Shown piece by piece: positions 31,997 through 43,800 of a stretch of DNA of 64,000 bases. The notes beneath the pieces were generated by a model that made no database searches, was not told the DNA's origin, and worked only from the letters and a program-made list of their open reading frames with translations. A program made the translations under genes and the position numbers. The DNA is from Rhypophila decipiens. Its lineage: Eukaryota; Ascomycota; Sordariomycetes; Sordariales; Naviculisporaceae. The stretch is taken from positions 434,001 to 498,000 of the forward strand of contig MU858049.1 in NCBI GenBank assembly GCA_033297075.1, given 5' to 3'. Within the stretch, counting starts at the first letter, position 1. The number at the start of each line of letters is the position of its first letter.

Positions 31997-33819
31997 GACT
32001 GGCTGTTGTCCTGGTCAGCTGTTGTTTGTGGGTTGAGGTTGCGAAAATGTGAAAAGGAATGTCAGTGAGAAGGGATTTGCTCTTTATAAAAGGGAGAGAA
32101 AAAAAACTTTGGAGGCTGCTCAAACCTTGTTGATGGCATACGATTAAGCTTTTTCAACCTTTAGGTCTCTGAACTCTCAATTCTCTGGGCCCGCGGACTG
32201 ACGCTTTGCGAAAAGCTCCAAAAGGGAGTGGTGGGCAAGGCATGCTGGCTTTTTCTTCTCGCTTTTTCTTCTGTGAGCCTAAATCTTGACATCAACTACA
32301 TGTGACTTCCTGGGTGGGCCTTGAGCTTTTTGACCCTTGGACAATTCGCAGGAAGCAGCTACAGGAAGTAAAGTTTGGGTCTTTCCGAATACCGTCAATA
32401 CACCCATTCTCCGCCTCAGAAATCCCCTACTAACAGAAAGCCAATTCAAGTCAAGTCATATCATCCGGCTTCATATCCAACTCATTCCCATTACATTCTG
32501 ATCCGGTCTGTTCCACTTCTGTTCCTCCGTCCACCCATCCATCGACCCCGCCTAGAGATAGACACGATAGGAGAAGATAAAGTCAGATCAGGTAGGTCAG
32601 GTAAGTACGACTCAGGTCAGGTCAAGTCAAGTAAGGTCAAGTAGGTACTTGGGCCAGGAAAGTAAAGGCAAGGCAAAAGAAGGCACAGAAGCCATAGCTG
32701 ATATTTGGTTTGCTTAGGGATGTAATGTATGTATGTGGATACATAGGTAGATAGACCGAAGCGAGCGAGCAGTCCCATCCAATCCCATCCAACTCAATGC
32801 CAACCCAATACCAACTCATCGAGTCCATGAAGTCCATTCCGCCAGACCAGACCTCAGACCAACCATCCATCCATCCACATCAGCTACCAGCCAGAACCGC
32901 GGCGGTGTAATGTATTGCTTCTGTCTGTCCCTCTGTCCGTCCGTCGATGTGACGCGGCCGGCAGGGCAATGGCCTTTTCTCCACACTCCAGAAACTCAAA
33001 GCGAAATAAAAAGGAAATCAGGCAACTCCCAGCTCCCCCAGCTCAGCTCCATTTTTGCGTTGACTGCCCGGTTGTTTGTGTAATGTTCGCTCGCTCTGTC
33101 CACACACACACACATGCACGATGTGTCTTTTTGTCCATCCGCTCCACCCATCAATCCATATGTCCGTCTCAATCAAAGGTGTGTCCGCCCCGTGTGCCCA
33201 TGTCAAAAGGGAAATAAACCAAACCAAACTGATCGAGCGAGAGGTATAGAAATCGTACCGAAGAAGGCCCATAACCGACACCAAACGAAACGAAACGAAA
33301 CCCCATCGAATAGAAGAGCAAAGATGTCAAGGAAAAGGAAAAGGTATAGTACAATCTGTTCCGTTCTTTTGTCCTCCATTTCTGTCGTCTTCCTTGCAAA
33401 AGGTAGCCCGCACAGAAAGAAATAGAAGCAAGAATAAAAAGGAAATAAAAGGAAATCTAGGTATGGTACAAGCAAGTAAGAACCCCAGGCAGGCCGGCCC
33501 GGAGAAAAGAATCGACGATGACACAAACAAAAAGAAAGAAAAAAAAGAACCTCAAGCGATTGTGGTATCGTGTGACTTTTGGGATGAACAGGCAATCAAG
33601 GAAAAAGGAAATCCCAAGCGAGTGGTATGTATCGTTGTGACTTTTGGCGAGGAAAGGGCCAAGCAACAAAAAACAAAACGAGACTTTTGATGGCACTGAT
33701 CGTCGGTTGGTCGAGCAACAAAAAGACCAGAGAGAAAAAAGAACGCAGTAGATGCTGCTACCATCAGGAACAGACAAGGTTGACCCGTCATTCCACTAGA
33801 CGCAAGAACAACAAGCTGT
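31997..33819. other. intergenic, low-complexity rich
   Basis: The first ~200 bp are the promoter and leader of the minus-strand gene ending at 31996. Around 32586-32645 GTCA/AGGTCA words recur. At 32780-32880 CCAT-type repeats occur, and 33280-33760 is purine-rich on the plus strand, part of it being the 3' region of the gene at 33820. No further gene is supported. Confidence 0.5.
33553..33670. repeat. imperfect direct duplication of about 62 bp
   Basis: CAAGCGA followed by GTGGTAT, ATCG, TGTGACTTTTGG and a GGA/GA-rich tail occurs at 33553 and again from 33615, with a few small indels. It lies just downstream of the stop codon of the minus-strand gene at 33820. Confidence 0.6.
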
Positions 33820-35242
33820 CTAGCAAGCGCCGTGTTCGTTGTCCTCAAAGTCGTCGCCGATTATGTCGTTGTGCAAAAAGTGATGCGGGGTATCGGTTCC
33901 CCACAGGGCCACGGGACCACCCAGCGTCTCGGCGAGATCGTCTCTGGCAGCGCTGACTTGACTTCCGCCCCGAGGCCACATGTTGGTGTTGACTCCGAAA
34001 GATGCGCCACCGTGAGTTCCATGGGTGTGGTGATGCTGGGGGGCTTGCTGGATGCCAGTGAAGGTGTCAAACTGGGCGTTGGAGGCAGCAGTTGGAAAGT
34101 ATGAGGCGGTGCGAGGTTGAGTGAACTGGGCCGGCTGCTGCATAGAGGTAGTGTACGTTGCGCCTCTATTTGGGCTGGCCTTCTCCGTCTTGATCATCAC
34201 GATCTCATCGTTGTCGACGCTGTCGGTAGGAGTGAGCATGGACAATTCGGGAGCACCATCCGGGATCGTGATGGGGTTGGACCTGCCAATGCCGGTGATT
34301 CTGTTGGGAGTGGTTTTGATCTTCTTGGTCTGCTTGGTGGGGGACTGGTCCAGTTCAGAATAGTCCTGGGACAAGGAGTCGTCGTCTTCGGTCTCCTCCT
34401 TGTAAGTGGGTGTGCCTGCCGGCTTACGGACGGACTTGGTACGGTGACCGGTACCTTTACCACTGCCGTTGGCATTCCCGGCAAGCCTAGAGGTTGGCGT
34501 GGCCGGGGCGGCGGCAGGAGCTCGGGGTCTCTTTCCACCTCGCTTTCCGGGTGTAGCGGCGGACGCCTTGCCGCCGGTGATGGAGTTGCTGAAGGCCTCA
34601 ACGGGACTTTCTGAGTTCTTAACTGCATTTTTCAAAATCTCCGCGTTGGCCTTGACGCCCCGGAACTGGAACTGGATGCCGTCGGCTGTTGACTCTCCAA
34701 AGTGCTCGGCGATTTCTGTTGTAACGTTAGTGACATGGACAGACAACAAAGTGCGCTGAGAAAAGATGCCGTGACAAATGCGCTTGAAAAGCATACCGAC
34801 GACGTTCTTGGCCAGGATATTCTCCAAGAGCTCTGCATCCATCTCCTTTTTGACCATCACACGCAGAGCCTCGCCGGCGGCGCGCAAAGGCCTAAAACGA
34901 TGCTCGATGGCCACAGCTGTCTGAGAATTGCCATAATGCTTGGCAATTGCTACGGAGGCTCGATCAGCCCGTTTCCAGAACCAGAAAACGATATGGTGAC
35001 TGATGATGTGCGATTGCCTCTCTCCGTCTCTTCGCCGTCGATACACAATCTTCAAGCGAATAGAGGGGGAGTGTGAAAGGCGGGATCGAGGAGGGGGATG
35101 TGAGGAAATGTTGGAAAGAGAATATGAGACGGGTATCGAATTTCAACTTACCCTTGTAATTAAGCTTCAAGTCCGGATGAGCCGCGATGACCGCGGCAAG
35201 CAAGCGGGCCTGGGCTTCATAGGTCTTGAAATTGGCGACCAT
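33820..35242 (-). CDS. unrecognised fungal nuclear-type protein with two similar N-terminal helical repeats
   Basis: Three exons, join(33820..34715, 34797..34949, 35152..35242), encode 379 aa. Introns are 202 bp (34950-35151, donor GTAAGT) and 81 bp (34716-34796, donor GTATGC, with branch-like ACTAACG before CAACAG). The 81-bp intron is a multiple of three, so it reads open if unspliced. Splicing gives NYKAIAKHYGNSQTAVAIEH followed by RFRPLRAAGE, and later VVEIAEHFGESTADGIQFQF followed by RGVKANAEIL. These two segments resemble each other and have the helix-turn-helix feel of Myb/SANT-like modules. The rest is disordered: a basic GKRGGKRPRAP patch, acidic EEETEDDDSL-type sequence, MIKTEKAS (a sumoylation-type motif), a Gln/His/Ala-rich part and an aromatic, acidic C-terminus (LWGTDTPHHFLHNDIIGDDF). 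A nuclear or DNA-binding role is inference only. Confidence 0.75.
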
Positions 35243-36901
35243 TGTGTTGGTGAGGTCGGTGTTAGAGACGTTGGTGGTTTTTGTCGAGAGGGTTTATGAC
35301 AAGATGTCTGAGAAGAGGAGAGAAGATGCAGAGCTGCGATGTTAGGTGTTAACGTCGATGCTCTGTATGTCTTGTCTGGAGTGGAAAGAGAGTGGTCCGG
35401 AAAGTTTTTGGAGAGGAGGGTGAGGAATTTAAGTGCTCCAGCTTTTTGACAGAGACAGACGGGTGAGGGCTAGGGCAGTACTGGGGGAGGGGAAGATAAC
35501 CAGAGCTTCAGACGAAAACCATCCCAATAATGGATACCACTGAACAACGATTTGTGACCCGGCTTTTGAACAAGTGTTAGGAAGGAAGTGAGGGCAGGGT
35601 GAGTTTCGATTTGTATCCCGCAGACCACAATGATAGTCCACTTTGTGACTTACATTACTGTCAAATGTCCAGTGCAGAAATCTGAGCCGATTTGTTCCCT
35701 CCTTGCTGACACCGTGTATGAGATGTTTCTGGACGTTGGAGGAATGTCTCGAAAGATGTAAATCTGGTGTCTGATGCGCAGAGTAGAGTAAAAGGTAGAG
35801 AGCGAGGTGCCGGTGCAGTCTCTTATGTAGTGATCTTGACACGTAGGAGTCCGGGACGATATCGGTTCGGGATCCTGAAAGAGAGGATGAACAGCTTCCA
35901 GAAATCGGAGAGCAACAGTAAACGTGGTCACGAGATCACGGTGTAAAGCCTGTTGTTGATGCTGGATTGTTCTCGATGTTGTGACCCGATTTCAGGCACC
36001 AGTTCGTCCGTTCTTCTTTATCTCCCAGCTCCTATCATTCCGATCAACAAGTTATCAGCTGTTCTTTCAGATCTTGTTAGTTATGAGATAAGGTAGAATT
36101 AGATATCTCCGGAATATACTTACGGCCTTATTGAAGCTCAAGTGACCACGAGCTTCAGAAGTTGGGATTGAAGTTCATTAAACAGCCAGGGAGTCCACGT
36201 GGCGCAAGAATAAGCACAATAGCCCAATAATTGACGTATCGTCAGATAAACACCAAATGTGAGGATAAGATCAGTCCTGTCCTTGTAGGAAGCAAGCAAC
36301 ACCGACCGGTGCAGTCCAGACGCTTGGTGATCTCCGGCTCGGTGTGAATATCCGTGTTTTGCGGTTAAGATGAACCTTATCCAGATCATGAGTTGGTCAA
36401 ATTTTTCAACGACCCCTGGTCTTCATTAAATGAAAAAGTCAATAACAGAATGTGAAGACCTCTTATTTATACAGCGCAATTTGGTGATTATTTTCGACCC
36501 CGTTGCAGGTGTATTGATGGAAAGGGGTTCTTATTGCCGGGGTGACCCACTAACAATTATTCACGATTATCGCAGAGCTTGAGAGATGGAGTCCAATTCA
36601 TTCCAGGTTAGAGCCTCTCCCCGCAACGCCACCCCAGCCACCCATTTCTTTTTCTTGCTTGTTCTCAACCTCTTTTTAGCTGAACAAGACTCTGATTATG
36701 TGGCTGATAGCAATTTATTTCTGAGAACCCAGAGTCTATCCGTATTGTAATCGAAAACAAGAAGAGAAATTAAGAATAATTAAACTATACTACATGTATA
36801 AAACCGTTATATCCCCCAACTCTATATATATGCATAAATTCATACACCAAGGCGCATGGTGGGAAGAGTAGTTAAACGCCCCTCCCGTCCGCCGTTGCAC
36901 T
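35243..36901. other. intergenic between two minus-strand genes
   Basis: The part next to 35242 is presumed promoter. The region 36700-36900 is AT-rich and likely holds the 3' end of the PQ-loop gene. Minus-strand frames near 35429-35931 are open for up to ~137 codons but look like noise. Confidence 0.5.
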
Positions 36902-37876
36902 TTATATCGTCTTTTCAACCACCGGTGTCCTCCGTCCTACGGGAACCTCTCGGCCAGTCGCGATTCGGCTCCCTTGCGCCGGAAAGTTGGACAGCTGGTG
37001 GTCCTTGATCTCCGTCTCGCCGCTTCCATACATCAGGTATTGCACGCCCAAGAAGGCGTCGCAGCCGGCCTGGAACATACCAGAGAGCTTGAAAGCCCAT
37101 GGGATGGTCGTGCTCGACGTGAAGAACCAAAACATTTTCATGCCATCACCCAGCAGCCAGCTTGCCAGAACTGACACCCGAAAGCCCTTGCAGGACCGCG
37201 AGCGAGCGTTTGTGAGAATCTGCGGTATGGGAAGGGTCGCCTCGATGGCGAGGCCCACGTAGCCGATGAGGGAAGAATAAGATAGATATACCGATCGCAT
37301 CGGAGCCAGAATAAGCTCGCAAACCGTTAGGGCGATGAAAAGGGAGAGCACGAATTTCCAATATCTGCTGTCGCCGTCAGTGTCCACTCTTGGTCAGCGC
37401 CATGTATGCCGGTGGCGCTACTCACGGCTTTGGTGACCTCCATTGCCAGAAATTATATGGCCTTGGCGCGTCCATAAGTCCGTCGCTTGGTCGGGAAAAT
37501 GGCACCGCAGCGTCACCACCTTTTGATGATGGCGCCGGCCGATGGTCTAGCGCAACCTTGAGTAGAATGACCTGGATGAAGACCATGACGAAGGATTGGA
37601 TTAATAGCGCCGTGTCGAATCGAGCTCCCGGATAGTAGAATATCCTATCAACCCCGCGGCGCGTTAGTCATGTCCGACAGTCGTGCCGTTGTCGATGCCC
37701 GTGGTATCATACCTAAGGAGTGACGCAACCAGCATAATCAATGGGATATCCAAAGAGAAACCCGCGCTCGATTTGTTCCGGTGCATCGACAGGACTTGGT
37801 CCGTATACGACAAGAGCGGGGATACGATCAAGAATAGGGGGGCTAAATAGCCCGCGAAAGACTTGAGCCACTGCAT
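36902..37876 (-). CDS. PQ-loop membrane protein, Any1/SLC66A2 (putative scramblase) type
   Basis: Three exons, join(36902..37364, 37426..37644, 37713..37876), encode 281 aa. Introns are 68 bp (donor GTATGA, branch GACTAAC) and 61 bp (donor GTGAGT). Several hydrophobic helices are visible. The first PQ-loop-like motif is SYTDQVLSMHRNKSSAGFS (residues 23-41), where Pro is replaced; the second is canonical, LPIPQILTNARSRSCKGF (172-189, P175-Q176). The middle holds NFWQWRSPKPYW (119-130), a signature I associate with yeast Any1 and human PQLC1/SLC66A2. Those proteins sit in Golgi and endosomal membranes and affect phospholipid asymmetry with flippases. The C-terminus is hydrophilic and probably cytosolic. 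Start ATG 37876 opens directly into the first helix, as usual in the family. Confidence 0.88.
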
Positions 37877-40800
37877 CGTTATACGCTCGTCGAATTCGTT
37901 CCGTCGTCACGTCGTCGCGTCGTCTATTACGGTATCAGGAGGCGTCGTTTTCGAATTTGAACCCAGCGAAAGGGTGATGGGAGACAGCAAGTAAAGGAAA
38001 GAAATATCGTCGCACCGCCCGAAAAAAGTCTTATTCGAAAGAGCCGCTCCGTCGCACGCTGGCTATGCAGAACAACGTGTCAACAAAATATAGACACAAG
38101 TAATAGAAAGAACAGAGGTCCAACAGTCAACAAAAACCGAAGAAGAGAAAGATCTTGCCCAAAACACAACAATTGACCCAAAATCAAAATCTGCGACGCG
38201 AAAATGGACCACGAATCGGCAGTCAAATGCCGGCCACCAAAATAGTTGGCAGCCAACCGGGGAGATCCATTCTGCTGGGTGGAGGACCTGCTTTCTTTTT
38301 CGACGAGAGCTGCCAGCTGGGGGTAGCTGATAAAGATCGTTAGGCAGCTGGTAGCCCCTTTCCAGCATCGACCGGTGAATCTCGGTGACTGGTCTCGCCT
38401 TGCAAGGATGTGCAAGTGCGGCTCAGGACATGCCCCACTTGCCCTGGACTACAGACCGTTCACTGTTGTCAATCTTCACCTTTCGCTCCTTCCTCGCAAG
38501 TCTTTCATGGGCGTACTTGCCTGATATAAGCGGGCGCTATCGCGGTTGTGATAACATACATGAGGAGGCAGGTGCGTGATCCGCTGACTATCAGAGCTTC
38601 CAACTTGCCGGATATCTTGAAACAAACACCACACTGCAGCCCTCGAACGACACCTTCCACCGAATTCCCCAATTGTGTAACAACCAACTTCTTACCCATC
38701 TATGGTACCTAACCACAGGGCTGCAGGCCACATGCGTTTGGTTGGCACGTTTGGATTCGTTCGACAAAGACAGTCTAACCGTTTAGCTTCGAGTGTTCGA
38801 TTCAAGCATGATCCTTCTTGTCGCCGTATTGTGGTCGTTCATCTCGCACTCTGGTACCTCCCCTGACTACCAAAGTCATTGCCTGGTCTATCTACCTATT
38901 TTGCGCGTGCCACGTACTCTCACAGAAGTCACAGGCAGACAGACGTGGGAATCATCGCTGTCAGTCATGCGCACGATCCCCGTCACTTGACGGCGACTTT
39001 GACCGGATCACGACTTTCGTTGGTTGGGATTGATCCCCGTTCTCGAGACCCAGGCAAGCTAAGCTGCGCGGGCATGGCCCGGTTGCTGCGTTGTTGGATA
39101 AAATGACCCTCTTCGCTTCAGAAAGCGGCGCGGTTTGCTCACACGTCGACAACCAGGCCCGAGGAACCGCTCATGGGTCAGCAAGGAGGATCGAACCCCC
39201 ATATCCGCTTTCCCATCAGCACTAGTTCGTCATAACCCCGAACGGAGGAGCGATAGCGTCAGACGGACATTCTAACGGATCGAGTATCTCTTGCATCTTC
39301 GGCATTCTAGAACACGTTTCTTCTTCTCGGCAAGAATGCGTGAAATGTCTTGGGACCCAAGATGGGCGACAGCACACTTGTCGGGCACCTTATCTTTGAT
39401 CCGCCATGTCAGGACGTGATCTGGCTGACAAGGAGTGGACTTTATGGCTCGACATACGGACTCAGCCCTGCTTGGAGCTTTCAACTAATACGGCAGGAAT
39501 ATGCCTCGTCGGTCATATTTCGCTGTATAACAGACCTGCTGCGGAAAATGACCGACCATCGCAGACTGAAACAACACGAATAATACCGACTTGCATCTCG
39601 GTCTCTAGGGCTTTCGAGCCGCTGTTGCCATGCTTGCGATCATGTTGGCAGACACAATGAGGCTCGTTTAACAGCTTGACAATATACAACACTACCAGCA
39701 GCGAATGCCTGCTAGCAGGGAATGCACACGACAGGCTTCAACATCACAACATCTACGTGTATCTGTCTCTCTCGGGGGTCTATGCAGGACGATATTGTTC
39801 ATTTACAGCCCCCAAACTGCTAAGACATGTTCTCGCGAGAGGAACAAGTCTCCCATTGCTTCCGATGCATCTTTCCAGGATGCGGAGGTAACACGACGGA
39901 CGATACTTTCTTTTCATTTGCCCATTTTGGGCGCCGCATCGAAGGGCAGAGAGGCGACTCTTCTAAGGACCCCCAGTAGATACCAGGCGTTTCCCAGAGT
40001 AATGCGCCTCGCAAATCATAGCTGCTCAGGGATCTGACCAAACTCAAGGCTTGGTCTCCTTGAGGACTTGTAGACTCGTCTGGTCTGTTGCTGATTTTCT
40101 AGGTCTCCAACTTCGAGTCTGTAGGCGCCGAATGACTCGAGTCACTCAGAGTTCCATGCAGACCAGAAAGCGCGCTGGGGCCGATCTGACCAACCACAAC
40201 CAGTTGGGTGTCGACGATGAGTGTCTCGGGACCGTGAGAGATTTGAGCCCCCGAAGAGCGTCGGGCAAATGGAGATTCAAGATGCCACTCGAACCCAAAG
40301 CGTACGACCGGATACATTATCGCCTCCCGGTACTCACCGCATGTGGTCACAGTGCGCGCCTGGTCAACGCCCTGGGTTGGGTGTTCTACCGTCTTGCAGA
40401 AGGACGGCGGCAAGTTCTGGGCATCACGCTGATATATCACGGTGTACACCGGGTTCTGATGATAAGCAAAACAGGCTGTTCCATGCTCTGAACTTCAAGT
40501 GAAGACCTGTAACTGAAGGACCATCTAGCAGATCGATACCATTTACGCTCAACGGCGATAACCAACAGTCCTCGACAACTGCGATTGCCTCCAGCCATCA
40601 GTCCGAGTCCCAGTTTCAACACCAGAGAACAAGGTCAGCTTTGCTATACCTCCGGAATGCGACAAGGCGCCCCGTATCAAGGAGATTTCCGCTTTCGTAC
40701 GTTGTCGTTGTACTGCCGTACTCGCTCGATCACTGTTTTCAGATGTTGCGGCATTGCTGCCTCGTCTTAGCACCCCAAGTGGTGACACTCCGTGAGAAGG

Positions 40801-43800
40801 TATTCCAACACCTGAGGCGTGTCGGGCATTGGTGAGCCAGAATCTTACGCCATACATGATCTTACGTGGAGGATGGAAGTGCAGCTTCTCATATTCCGTC
40901 GAGCTTTGACAAAGGACCATGCAGGCCATGGTCATCACCGTTCTTTCGCACTCGCGTGGGGTACACAGCTGCGAAAGATCCCAAGTTTCAAAGCCAAAGG
41001 GTCTTTGCAGACAATCATCTTTCAAAGAGGGAAGCCATCAAGAGTTCAAGACTGTCCGATGGCTCGCCGCCTAGCATATACACGCCAGGCAGGCTGAAGT
41101 GCACCCCAGTGAGGAGACCGGGCGCAGCCAGAGAGTCCAGGGCTAATTGGTGATTGCGATTACAGAAGCACCCGTCTGTGGTTAGCAGTATATTCAGCAG
41201 CAATAACCCCGTTGATAACATCTACAACCCCTTGATTTGTTACTTGTTCTATGACTGAAAGACAGCGCCCAAGGCCGTAAGCTGGCCGTCGCAGAACGGT
41301 GATGTATGGTACCGGTATCGTATCCACGGACCGTTACATTACCAAGGGGAACCAGGGTCGGCCGGGGCACCGGGGCAGCATCTCATTGATCTCCGTATTC
41401 CGCATTCCGTCATCAAATTAAACTAGTCTGGTGGGTGGATTTAGCTACCCGTAAAACGTCTGCCTGGAGCGCTGGCTCCAGTCCGTTAACAATCCCTGAC
41501 CAAGCCAGGGTTCATTCGTTCCTTATTTCGTTAGTGCGCTTTTTCTGTCTTACGGTACCGACTGTACCGGGTCCCTTCCCCCTGTGTACAATATCCGTAA
41601 AAAAAACGTGGTGAGTGTGAGAGCGACTGGAAATCCTTGCCTCAAGCCGGGGATTTCGGGATCTGGTGTCCATGAACCCTGTTCGGACGAAAGTCTTGCA
41701 TGTGGTTTGTGTTCTCGACCTTGTTCTGTTTCTTGGAGCTTCAGCCTCTGGACGATTTTGTTCTTGCCTTTCATGTTTGAGGCTTGCTATCGCTGGTGAA
41801 ATTGAGCTCGAAATATGAAGCACTTTTACAGCTTCTAGAATTGCTACTACAGGATAGGAAGGTCAATTTTCACTGCCAGTGTTAGTGTATGTACCGGGAA
41901 CCCACAGGGGAAACTTTCGCGCAAGATTTAGAGTTCACTATCTGCCCGTCAAACAGGTAGCCACCCGCTCTCCACTCCCCGTCCCGGGCCTTTAAACAAT
42001 ACCGCCGAGGTAATGGTCTTGGCCCCAGAACTGCCGTCCCCATATCCCAACTTTGAGTCCACCAAGCACAGGGAGTTCCGTGGTAGCTTCACGAGCTAGA
42101 CGGGCTAGTTTCTTACGTCCATCCAGCCGTTCTTGTACCAACTCGGTCCGGTAAACAGTGTCCGCAGGTAAGGAGGGGACTCCCGACCTCCCTCCTGCAA
42201 GTGCGGGGAGCTGGAGACATGATGGCCGGCTCATGATGGCTTGGGTCGTCATCTGAAAAGCCGTTGATCAGCAACGGTTCTTGCCAAACCGGGAATATTT
42301 ACACGAGATTTTAGAACTAGCCCTGTATTCTCCTTCCCCAGCTGGCCTTGGCTGGGCTGGGCTACGACGCCACAGCCAGTTTATGTGGACGACGCAGGTC
42401 TACAGACTACAGTACACCATTGAGACAACGAGACAGAGCTGAAGGTGTCAGTACCGAGATGTCTGTCAATGGCGATCAGCAGCACAACCAGACCTCACTA
42501 CTCGCCGGCATAGGTCGATATACGGGGTAGAGCAGAGCAGACCAAACCAAGTTTGCTGTATGTACTGAGACGGTAGCACTCGGTACATGTTACATTATTG
42601 TTCTCTTTGCCCATGGTAAGTAACCAACTCTTTGACACGCTAGAAACAATTCCCCCAAATCACGACTCTTCGCTTGTCACTGCTGTTTCCGTCCAACATC
42701 CTACGCAGTAAGTCTTCGGAAGACCGATGTGCAATGCCGTCTTTGGCCAGTCTAGCGCTGGAGATCCGCCTGCCTTGGATACCACTTGACATTGCACTAG
42801 AACGTCTCTTGGGTCGTATACTCTGCAGTAAAAACGACGTATCCTACAGTTTTGGTAAATGTACCTCTCTGACCATTTGGGAACCACTACCGCGCGGCTT
42901 AACATTGGTTCGTTAAGGCTGGGGGTGTCGCTTTTGGTGAAGGTGAATGGTCATGTCCCATTGGCGCTGATCTATTTTCAGCATCGAGAGGTATCCCGTA
43001 TGGAGCATGTACATTACGGATACATAGGCTCATTTACACGTGTGTACACCACAGTAACTACCACACTACTCTATTAAAGTGCCGCGGCAGCAAGCAGTTT
43101 AAAGCAAGCCAATCCTTGCGTTCTCTAATAACAACCAGAACGGCGGCGGCGAGAGTGGTGGGAACGCCAATACCCGTAAGTTGTAACCCGACAAGTCCCC
43201 CACCACAAGTTCCAGTTTTTTCCCCCCATTTCCCAAACCGGGAAGCCATTCGTGGTTAATGCCATGGCCCGCTTTCGCTTTCATTCTTAATAAGCTCGGC
43301 GATGATGTGGAGATAAACTCGTGGATATCTCTACGGTATTGGAGATCTCGCCAGTGCCGCAACCCACTTGCCCAGGTCACCAAGCCGATTCCTCCACCAC
43401 CACCCCTCCTCCGTTATACCTTTATCGTCGACAAGATCTGACATACGGAGGCATACATGACATACTCCATCCGGCGTAGTGCAAGCCTCATGGCCATACG
43501 CAGCAAGATCTGATGATGTGCTCGGTTTCGCACCAAACATCAGCTCAATGGCCCACCGTGACAAAGGACATTACCAGTATAGATGATATCCTTCCCCCAC
43601 ATCTCAATCATGTTGTAACATGGTGGCAGACGCTTCAGATCCAGGAGGAACAGTTGGGGTCATCTCGTCGTGTTCCCGCGCGATCGGCTAGGGAAACCTA
43701 CCTTACCATGCCATCATGGTCACGGAGATCTTGGTTCCCCAAAGACAAAATCCCTACGGAGCTATGAACCACCTCGGGGACCTCTATAGTGGCTACACTA

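Noticed and set aside
39165..39245. Possible minus-strand tRNA (GGTTCGATCC box and partly pairing ends)
   Set aside because: The T arm is followed by two extra bases before the acceptor strand, and no D arm or anticodon arm with a 7-base loop can be drawn.
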